Source of the DNA: Streptomyces sp. TLI_053
GTDB lineage: Bacteria; Actinomycetota; Actinomycetes; Streptomycetales; Streptomycetaceae
Length of the DNA: 64,000 bases
Direction: 5' to 3'
Assembly: GCF_900105395.1 (NCBI RefSeq)
Contig: NZ_LT629775.1
Location: 4,548,001 to 4,612,000, forward strand
Shown: piece by piece, positions 57,574 through 64,000 of the stretch
Numbering within the stretch: the first letter of the stretch is position 1
How the letters are laid out: every line of letters begins with the position of its first letter
Notes under the pieces: model-generated
What the model saw: only the letters and a program-made list of their open reading frames with translations
The model's database searches: none
Told to the model about the DNA's origin: nothing
Program-made: the position numbers and the translations under genes

Positions 57574-60405
57574 TCAGGCCGCGAACAACGCCGCCAGTTC
57601 CGTCCGCGAGGCGATCCCCAGCTTCGGGTAGGCCTTGTAGAGGTGGTGCCCGACGGTCCGCGGGCTGAGGAAGAGCTGCGCGGCGATGTCCCGGTTGGTC
57701 AGCCCCCGGGCCGCCAGCCGGGCGATCTGCAACTCCTGCGGGGTGAGCCCCGTCAGCGCGCCCCCGGCGGCGGCCGGGGCCGGGGCGGCGGTGCCGGTGG
57801 CGGTCAGTTCGGTGCGGGCGCGGTCCGCCCAGGGTTCGGCGCCGAGTCGCTCGAAGGTCTCCAGGGCGGCGCCCAGGTGCGGGCGGGCGTCCGTCCGGCG
57901 GCGCTCCCGGCGCAGCCACTCGCCGTACAGCAGGGCGGTCCGGGCGTGTTCGAACGGGCGGTGGGCGCCCTCGTGCAGGTCGAGGGCGGCACGGTACGCG
58001 GATTCGGCGAACTCGTCCGGCCCGAGCAGTGCCTGGCAGCGCAGCCGCAGGGCCTCCGCCCAGGGCGTCCCGGCCGCGGCCGCCCAGCGGGCGAAGCGCT
58101 CGTACGGCTCGGCCGCCCGCTCCGGTCCGCCCAGCCGGACGACGGCCTCGACCAGGTCGGGAACCGCCCGGGTGGCACCGACATGGTGCCGGTACGGCCC
58201 GGTGGTGAGCGCGTGCAGCCGGTCGGCGGCCGCCGCCGCGCGGCCCCGGCCGAGGTCCAGCAGGGCGAGCGCCCAGTGCGCCCACGGCTCCCCGGCGGCG
58301 GGCGCGGCCGAACCGGGGACCAGCGCCGCGGCCGCCAGCTCCGCGCACCGCTCGTCGGCCCCCGACAGAGCCGCCAAGCAGGCCAGCAGCGAGGCGAGTT
58401 GACTGGTCCACTGGGCCTGGCCGGTGTCCCGGGCGAGCGCCAGGCCCTCCGCCGCCGTGACCTCGGCGTCACGGTGCCGGCCGTGGAACAGTTCGGCCTC
58501 GGCGAGGAAGAACTGCAGCGTCGGCAGCACCCCGACCGTCCCCTTGGCCCGGGCCTCGGCCGTGAGTTCGGCGGCCAGCTCCAGCGTCTCGTGGTCCCGT
58601 CCGAGGACCAGGGTCGCGCCGCAAAGCTGCACCAGGTCGACCGGGCTCTCCGCCCCGGCCCTCCGGGCCTCCGCGACGGTGGCGCGGACCTCGGGCAGCG
58701 GGTCGGCGGGACGGCCCAGCGCGGGCAGTACGGCGGCCGGCAGGTGCCGGGCCAGCGGGGCGAGCGGTTCGTCCGCGCCCAGCGGCAGTGCGGCCAGCCG
58801 GTCGAGCACGGTGGCCACCGGCTCCTCCCCGACGTACCAGGCGGCGTGGAAGGCCTGGAGCAGCATCCGGGCCGCGTGCGCGGGCTCGATGTCGGTCGCG
58901 GCGGCGTCCAGCAACAGCCGGTACGCGGCCGGGTAGGAACCGCGCCAGAACTGCGCGACGGCCCGGACCTGGTCCAGCAGCGCGTGCGCGAAGACGCTGT
59001 CGGTGCGCGCGCCGGCCCGGTCCGCGAGCGACTCGGCCAGCTCCAGCTTCCCTTCCTCGGTGGCCGCTTCGGCGGCCAGCACGAGGCGCCGGGTGGCGCC
59101 GTCGCGGTCCGGGGTGAGCCCGGCGGCGCGCTCGTACGCGGCGGCCGCGCCGCCGTGGGCACCACGGGCCTCGGCCCGGACGGCGGTCCGCTCCAGCGCG
59201 TCGGCGAGTCCGGCGTCCGGCGCGGTGGCGGCGAGGGCGAGGTGCCAGGTCCGCCGGTCGCCCTCCTCCAGTGCCTCGCCGAGCGCCCGGTGGGCGGCCA
59301 ACCGCTGCTGGAGCGGGGCCCGTTGGAGGACGGCCGCACGCAGCAGCGGGTGCCGGAAGGCGAACCGGCGGTCGGTGCCGACGGTCACCAGTCCGGCCCG
59401 CTCCGCTGGCTCCAGCGCGTCGGCGCCGGCCCCGAGCGCCGCGGCGGCGGCCAGGACGACGTCCAGCTCGCCGTTCTCCTCGGCCGCCGCGACCAGCAGC
59501 AGGGTCTGGGTCGCGGGCGGCAGGCCGGTGACCTGGCCGTGGAAGGCGATCCGGAGCCGACTGGTGAGCGCGAGCCCACTCGACGCCAAGTCCGCCTCGG
59601 TGGAGGGAAGTTCGACGAGTGCCAGCGGGTTCCCGGCGGCTTCGGCGAGCAGTCGGCGGCGGGCCGGGCCGGTGAGGGCCGTGCCGGTACGGTCGTCGAG
59701 CAGGCGGACGGCGTCCGGTTCGGCCAGGCCGGTGAGCCGCAGCTCCGGCAGACCGGCCAGCGGTCCGGCGGCCGTAACCGGCGAGGCCGGGTCGCCGGCC
59801 CCACCGATGCCCGTCCCACCGATGCCCGTCCCCCCGATGCCCGCCCCGCCGATGCCCGCCCCGGCCCCGGCGTCCGCCCCGGCCCCGGCGTCCGCCCCGG
59901 CCCCGGTGTCCCGGGCGGCGAGCAGCAGGGCGACGCCCTCGGCCTGGAGCCGCCGCGCGGCGATCAGCAGAGCGTCCAGCGAGGAGCGGTCGAGCCACTG
60001 CACATCGTCGACCACGCACAACAGCGGCTGTTCGGAAGCGAGTTCGGCGAGCAGCCCGAGCGTGGCCAGTCCGGCGAGCAGCCGGTCGGCACCGCCGGTC
60101 GCCTCACCGAGCCCGAACGCGCTCTCCAGCGAACGCCGTTGCGGCCCGGGCAGGGCGTCCAGGCGGTCCAGGCCGGACGCCAGCAGCAGGCTCAGCCCGG
60201 CGAAGGGGAGCTCGGCCTCGTACTCGACGCCGGTCGCCCGGATCACCCGGAACCCGTCACCGGCCGCCGCCACCGCGTACTCCAGCACGGCCGTCTTGCC
60301 GATCCCCGGCTCGCCGCGCAGCAGCAGGACGCCACTGCGACCGCCACGCGCCCCGTCGAGCAGCGCGTCGACGGCCGCCCGCTCCCGTTCCCGCCCGTAC
60401 AGCAT
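57574..60405 (-). CDS. LuxR-family regulator of the large ATP-binding type (LAL)
   Basis: This 943-aa protein starts at ATG 60405. An N-terminal AAA/STAND ATPase has Walker A GEPGIGKTA (31-39) and Walker B LLCVVDDVQWLD. About 600 residues of TPR-like helices follow, then a C-terminal LuxR HTH (LTPQELQIARLAARGLTNRD; LFLSPRTVGHHLYKAYPKLG). A GAGAD/GIGGAG/GIGGTG tandem-repeat insertion near residues 170-208 lies within the ATPase region and is unusual. LALs activate antibiotic, maltose and polyketide gene clusters; the targets may be the divergent NTF2-like/MFS genes. Confidence 0.92.
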   Translation of the reverse strand: MLYGRERERAAVDALLDGARGGRSGVLLLRGEPGIGKTAVLEYAVAAAGDGFRVIRATGVEYEAELPFAGLSLLLASGLDRLDALPGPQRRSLESAFGLGEATGGADRLLAGLATLGLLAELASEQPLLCVVDDVQWLDRSSLDALLIAARRLQAEGVALLLAARDTGAGADAGAGADAGAGAGIGGAGIGGTGIGGTGIGGAGDPASPVTAAGPLAGLPELRLTGLAEPDAVRLLDDRTGTALTGPARRRLLAEAAGNPLALVELPSTEADLASSGLALTSRLRIAFHGQVTGLPPATQTLLLVAAAEENGELDVVLAAAAALGAGADALEPAERAGLVTVGTDRRFAFRHPLLRAAVLQRAPLQQRLAAHRALGEALEEGDRRTWHLALAATAPDAGLADALERTAVRAEARGAHGGAAAAYERAAGLTPDRDGATRRLVLAAEAATEEGKLELAESLADRAGARTDSVFAHALLDQVRAVAQFWRGSYPAAYRLLLDAAATDIEPAHAARMLLQAFHAAWYVGEEPVATVLDRLAALPLGADEPLAPLARHLPAAVLPALGRPADPLPEVRATVAEARRAGAESPVDLVQLCGATLVLGRDHETLELAAELTAEARAKGTVGVLPTLQFFLAEAELFHGRHRDAEVTAAEGLALARDTGQAQWTSQLASLLACLAALSGADERCAELAAAALVPGSAAPAAGEPWAHWALALLDLGRGRAAAAADRLHALTTGPYRHHVGATRAVPDLVEAVVRLGGPERAAEPYERFARWAAAAGTPWAEALRLRCQALLGPDEFAESAYRAALDLHEGAHRPFEHARTALLYGEWLRRERRRTDARPHLGAALETFERLGAEPWADRARTELTATGTAAPAPAAAGGALTGLTPQELQIARLAARGLTNRDIAAQLFLSPRTVGHHLYKAYPKLGIASRTELAALFAA

Positions 60406-60587
60406 CCCGGTCTCCTCCCCCGCGGGCCCCCGTGCCCGGCAGGTCCGACCCTACTGGCGCCCACCCCGGTACCCCCTACCTATCCGTGACGGATTCGCCC
60501 GCGGCCCGTCGTCCGTAAGTTTTCGACCAGCGGGAAACGGGCCACCGGACACCGCACCAACCACCTCACCGGACAAGGGAGAAGACC

Positions 60588-60965
60588 ATGACCGCCAACC
60601 TGCCCACCGACCTCGGACAGCTCGCCGCCACCTACCTCGCCGCGTGGAACGAGACCGACCCGACCGCCCGCCGGAAGCTGATCGACGAGGCGTGGGCCGA
60701 GGACGGCCGCTACACCGACCCGCTGGCCGCCGTCACCGGGCGCGAGGGCGTCGATGCGCTGATCGGCGCGGCGCAGGGGCAGTTCCCCGGCCTGGTGTTC
60801 ACGCTCGGCCCGGTCGACGCCCACCACGACATCGCACGTTTCACGTGGAACCTCGGCCCGGCCGGGGAGGAGCCGCTGGTTATCGGCTTCGACGTGCTGG
60901 TCGCCGACGCGGAGGGCCGGATCGCCTCGGTGTACGGCTTCCTCGACCGCGTCCCCGGCGCCTGA
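60588..60965 (+). CDS. NTF2-like/SnoaL-type protein
   Basis: This 125-aa protein starts at ATG 60588 with AGGGAGA upstream. LAATYLAAWNETDPTARRKL, AWAEDGRYTDPLAAVTGREG and HDIARFTWNLGP fit the cone-shaped NTF2-like fold. Such proteins act as polyketide cyclases, isomerases or binding proteins; the catalytic residues are not certain. It lies between the LAL regulator and the MFS exporter. Confidence 0.85.
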   Translation: MTANLPTDLGQLAATYLAAWNETDPTARRKLIDEAWAEDGRYTDPLAAVTGREGVDALIGAAQGQFPGLVFTLGPVDAHHDIARFTWNLGPAGEEPLVIGFDVLVADAEGRIASVYGFLDRVPGA

Positions 60966-61118
60966 ACCGTCGGCCTCCGCCGACTGCCGACCGTACCCCG
61001 GGGCGGGCGCCACCTGTGCCCGCCCCGGTCCCGGCCCACACGCACCCCACACCACGCACCCCACACCACGCACCCCAGCACCACACACCCCGCCGCCACG
61101 CACCCACCGGAGCAGACG

Positions 61119-62579
61119 TTGTCCAGCACCCTGACCTCCCGGAGCACCGCCCCCACCGTCCCCGCCGCCCCCAGCGCCGCCCCCGCACCGACCACCACCG
61201 CCCCTACCGCCCCCGCACCGCGCGGCCTGCTGCCGGTCCTGCTGACCGCGACCTTCATGACCGCCCTGGACGTCTTCGTCGTCAACGTCGCCATCCCCTC
61301 CCTCCAGACCGACCTGAGAGCCGGACCGGCCGCCGTCCAATGGGTGGTGGCCGGCTTCGGCCTGGCCCTCGCCGTCGGACTGATCACCGCGGGCCGGCTC
61401 GGTGACCGGTACGGCCGCCGCCGGATGTTCGGTCTCGGCCTGGCCCTGTTCACCCTGGCCTCGGCCGCCTGCGGCCTGGCGCCGACGGCGGGCAGCCTGG
61501 TCGGCGCCCGGGTCGCCCAAGGGCTGGCGGCCGCACTGATGGGCCCGCAGGTGCTGGCGATCCTGCGGACCGCCTACACCGGCACGGCGCAGGCCCGGGC
61601 GTTCGCGATGTACGGCCTGACGATGGGCCTCGGAGCGGTGTTCGGCCAGCTGATCGGCGGCGTGCTGATCCGCGCCGACCTGTTCGGCCTGGACTGGCGC
61701 AGCTGCTTCCTGCTCAACCTGCCGGTCGGCCTGGCCGCCCTGGCCCTGGTCCGACGCTGCCTGCCCGAGTCGCGCGCCCCGCACCGGCCGGGCCTCGATC
61801 CGGTGGGCGTCGTGCTGGTCACCCTCGCCCTGACCGGTCTGGTGCTGCCGCTGATCCAGGGCCGCGAGAGCGGCTGGCCGCTGTGGACCGGGCTCTGCCT
61901 GGCCGGCGCGGCGGCACTGCTCGTGCTCCTCACCGTCCACCAGCACCGGCGCGGGCTCGCGGGCGGCTCGCCGCTGCTCGACACCCGGCTGTTCCGGGAC
62001 CGCGCGTTCACCACCGGTCTGCTCGCCCAGCTGGCCTTCTGGCTCGGCCAGGCCTCGTTCTTCCTGGTGCTCGCCCTCTATCTGCAGCCGGGCCTCGGGC
62101 TGGACGCGCTCGGGGCGGGCCTGGTCTTCACCGCGATCGGCCTCGGCTACCTGCTGACCTCCACCGCCGCGCACCGGGTGGCCGCCCGGCTCGGCCGGCA
62201 GGCGATCGCGCTGGGCGGGCTGCTGATGGCCGCCGGCCTGGGTCTGCTCGGGCTGGCCGTGCACCTGGCGGGCACCACGGGCAGCGTCTGGTGGCTTGCG
62301 CCGGGCCTGTTCGTGGACGGGCTCGGAATGGGTCTGGTGATCGCCCCGGTGACCTCGCTGGTGCTGGCCGGCGTCGAACCCCGGCTGGCCGGCTCGGCCG
62401 CGGGCCTGGTGGCCACCGTCCAGCAGGTCGCGGGGGCACTCGGGGTCGCGCTGATCGGCGTCCTCTACTACGGCGCCGCCGACCCGGCCACCGCCTTCGG
62501 TCGCTGCCTGGGGGCGCTGGCGGTCCTGGAGGTGCTGCTGGCGGGCCTGGTCCAGCTGCTGCCCCGCCGAGCGGGGTGA
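61119..62579 (+). CDS. DHA2-family MFS drug exporter
   Basis: This 486-aa protein starts at TTG 61119 with GGAG 6 nt upstream. After a 34-residue Ala/Pro/Thr head come about 14 predicted helices. FMTALDVFVVNVAIPSLQTD is motif D1 of DHA2 exporters, GRLGDRYGRRRMFGLGL the loop 2-3 motif A, and VQGLAAA-type motif B appears as RVAQGLAAALMGPQVLAI. It should export toxic or antibiotic molecules using the proton gradient. Upstream is a 15-bp tandem repeat (CACACCACGCACCCC, about 61034-61080). Confidence 0.92.
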   Translation: MSSTLTSRSTAPTVPAAPSAAPAPTTTAPTAPAPRGLLPVLLTATFMTALDVFVVNVAIPSLQTDLRAGPAAVQWVVAGFGLALAVGLITAGRLGDRYGRRRMFGLGLALFTLASAACGLAPTAGSLVGARVAQGLAAALMGPQVLAILRTAYTGTAQARAFAMYGLTMGLGAVFGQLIGGVLIRADLFGLDWRSCFLLNLPVGLAALALVRRCLPESRAPHRPGLDPVGVVLVTLALTGLVLPLIQGRESGWPLWTGLCLAGAAALLVLLTVHQHRRGLAGGSPLLDTRLFRDRAFTTGLLAQLAFWLGQASFFLVLALYLQPGLGLDALGAGLVFTAIGLGYLLTSTAAHRVAARLGRQAIALGGLLMAAGLGLLGLAVHLAGTTGSVWWLAPGLFVDGLGMGLVIAPVTSLVLAGVEPRLAGSAAGLVATVQQVAGALGVALIGVLYYGAADPATAFGRCLGALAVLEVLLAGLVQLLPRRAG

Positions 62580-62716
62580 GCCGGCCGGAAGGGCCGGAAC
62601 CGTCGACCTGGCCCACAGGGCCGGCAGGACCAGGACGACCGGGACGATCGGGACGACCAGCAGGACCGGGACGACCGGGAGGGCCGGCCGGGGCGCGAGG
62701 CCCGGAGGAACAGGCA

Positions 62717-62747
62717 GGAGGGGAGGGCCGCACCGGCCCTCCCCTCC
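62717..62747 (+). terminator. Hairpin after the MFS gene
   Basis: Perfect 13-bp arms GGAGGGGAGGGCC (62717-62729) and complement (62735-62747) flank a 5-nt loop, 138 bp past the stop. The stretch between is a GGACGACCG-type simple repeat. Confidence 0.6.
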
Positions 62748-62800
62748 CCCGTTTCCCCGTCCCGTTCCGTTTCCTCGCCCCGATCTGGTTGGGTGGGTGG

Positions 62801-64000
62801 ATGAGCGAGGAGAAGAGCGCCGTTCCGGCGTGGGAGCAGCGGTTCAGGGCGGCACGGGTCTCCCTGCCGGACTGGGCCGAGGACGCCCCCGACCGGGCGC
62901 TGTACGTGTCCAACTCCAGCGGTACCTACGAGGTCTACGCCTGGGACCGCGCCACCGACACCCACCGGCGGGCCACCGACCGCCCGAACGGCACCACCGA
63001 TGCCGAGCTGTCCCCCGACGGCGAGTGGATCTGGTGGTTCGACGACAGCGACGGCGACGAGTACGGCGTCTGGCGCCGCCAGCCGTTCGCCGGCCGTCCC
63101 GAGGGCGCCACCGGTCCGGACGAGGAGGCCGTCCCCGGCCTGGCCCCGTCCTACGAGGCGGGTCTGGCCCTGGGCCGGGACGGCACCGTGGTGGTCGGCC
63201 GGTCCACCGACGAGGACGGCACCACCCTGCACCTGCGCCGCCCGGGCGCGACCGAGGCCGTCGAGATCTACCGGCACGCCGAGTACGGCGGTGTCGGCGA
63301 CCTGAGTCACGACGGCACCCTGCTGGCCATCGACCACACCGAGCACGGCGACGCCATGCACGGCGCGATCCGGGTGGTCCGCCTCGTCGGCGACGGAACC
63401 GCGGCCGGAACCGGAACGGGAACCGCCGACGAAACCGCCGCCGACGCCGACGCCGCAACCGCCGTCCCCACCGTCGCCGAGCTGGACGAGGTCACCGGCC
63501 ACGAGCACCCGCGCGGGGTCGCCTGCCTCGGCTTCGCGCCCGTCGACGGCGACACCCGGCTGCTGGTCGCCCACCAGCGCACCGGCCGCTGGGAGCCGAT
63601 GATCTGGGACGTCGCGACCGGCGAGGAGACCGCCCTCGTGCTCCGCGACGAGCAGGGCCGCGAACTGCCCGGCGACCTCTCCGCCCAGTGGCGCCCCGGC
63701 GCCCGCGCGCTGTTGATCGAGCACGAGTACGAGGCGCGCAGCGAGCTGTTCTCGTACTCCCTGGACGAGGGCGTGCTCACCCGGCTGGACACCCCGCGCG
63801 GCACGGTCGGCGGAGCCACCCCCCGCCCCGACGGCACGGTGGAGTTCCTGTGGTCCTCCGCCGCCGACCCGTCCGCCGTCCGCTCCACCGCCGGCACGGT
63901 CGTGCTGCGCGCGCCCGGCGCCGTCCCGCCCGGCTCGGTGCCGGTCGAGGACGTCTGGGTGGACGGGCCGGGCGGCCGGGTGCACGCGCTGGTCCAGCGG
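62801..64000 (+). CDS. S9-family peptidase (prolyl oligopeptidase-like), 5' part
   Basis: The frame opens at ATG 62801 (MSEEKSAVPAWEQRFRAARV) and runs off the end, giving 400 residues. All visible sequence is the WD-like beta-propeller (DRALYVSNSSGTYEVYAWDR; DAELSPDGEWIWWFDDSDGD), with an acidic/Thr/Ala insertion near 205-225. The catalytic alpha/beta domain (GxSxGG) is outside the window. The family cleaves short peptides or acyl-peptides. Confidence 0.85.
   Translation, partial: MSEEKSAVPAWEQRFRAARVSLPDWAEDAPDRALYVSNSSGTYEVYAWDRATDTHRRATDRPNGTTDAELSPDGEWIWWFDDSDGDEYGVWRRQPFAGRPEGATGPDEEAVPGLAPSYEAGLALGRDGTVVVGRSTDEDGTTLHLRRPGATEAVEIYRHAEYGGVGDLSHDGTLLAIDHTEHGDAMHGAIRVVRLVGDGTAAGTGTGTADETAADADAATAVPTVAELDEVTGHEHPRGVACLGFAPVDGDTRLLVAHQRTGRWEPMIWDVATGEETALVLRDEQGRELPGDLSAQWRPGARALLIEHEYEARSELFSYSLDEGVLTRLDTPRGTVGGATPRPDGTVEFLWSSAADPSAVRSTAGTVVLRAPGAVPPGSVPVEDVWVDGPGGRVHALVQR

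Noticed and set aside
52134..64000. Integrated element bounded by a duplicated tRNA-Pro 3' end
   Set aside because: I found neither a second copy of the tRNA 3' end nor an integrase in the visible part; the island idea rests only on position and codon bias.

Overview
The window is a very high G+C actinobacterial chromosome segment from a Streptomyces- or Kitasatospora-type organism. The evidence is BldG at a length and sequence typical of streptomycetes, WblA, a Crp of 224 aa, frequent GTG/TTG starts, GTGA/ATGA overlaps and strong codon-position GC bias. No other genome was available for comparison; statements about synteny come from memory of S. coelicolor (around SCO3542-SCO3582) and M. tuberculosis (Rv3646c-Rv3683).

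Core block, 1-51.9 kb. On the minus strand lie a 3'-truncated MFS/thymidylate kinase fusion (tmk), topA, a DUF3592 membrane protein, a class I methyltransferase, a lipoprotein, and the anti-sigma factor/bldG pair, with a divergent MrfA/YprA-like helicase. A seven-gene Tad/Flp-type secretion operon follows (ssd/cpaE, cpaF, tadB, tadC, DUF4244 prepilin, tadE and a second TadE/G-like gene; 19.3 to 13.0 kb). Next come a HAD-IB phosphatase, a probable small RNA locus, a Fic-like protein lacking the catalytic histidine, a CooC/MinD-type ATPase, a SulP-carbonic anhydrase fusion, acsA, a class C serine hydrolase, nhaA with a structured leader, a holin-like protein, an EphE-like hydrolase, a MarP protease, a CoA NUDIX hydrolase, nth, a PEP-mutase-like enzyme, an ArsR-type regulator, crp, an MBL hydrolase with a 58-aa partner, a second NUDIX enzyme, RidA, a DUF4177 protein, two ArsA/Get3-like ATPases, wblA, a class A penicillin-binding protein, a YqeY-like protein, a CGNR zinc-finger regulator and a metallophosphoesterase. 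Much of this matches the order I recall in mycobacteria (topA, helicase, tad genes, acs, ephE, marP, nth, crp, whiB4, ponA2), so it is an old conserved actinobacterial backbone.

Accessory block, 52-64 kb. A tRNA-Pro(CGG) with a very strong terminator marks the boundary. Behind it sit a modification-dependent restriction endonuclease with sulfur-binding, SRA and HNH regions, a gamma-butyrolactone-receptor-like TetR regulator preceded by a translationally coupled 26-codon ORF, an IS701-transposase-derived protein that has lost most of its DDE triad, a beta-lactamase-fold hydrolase, a large LuxR (LAL) regulator, an NTF2-like protein, a DHA2 MFS exporter and the first 400 codons of an S9 peptidase.

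The most interesting candidates are the restriction enzyme next to the tRNA, the dead IS701-like gene beside the TetR regulator, the structured nhaA leader, the degenerate Fic protein, the small RNA locus at 21.1-21.3 kb, and a possible frameshift at the start of tadB.
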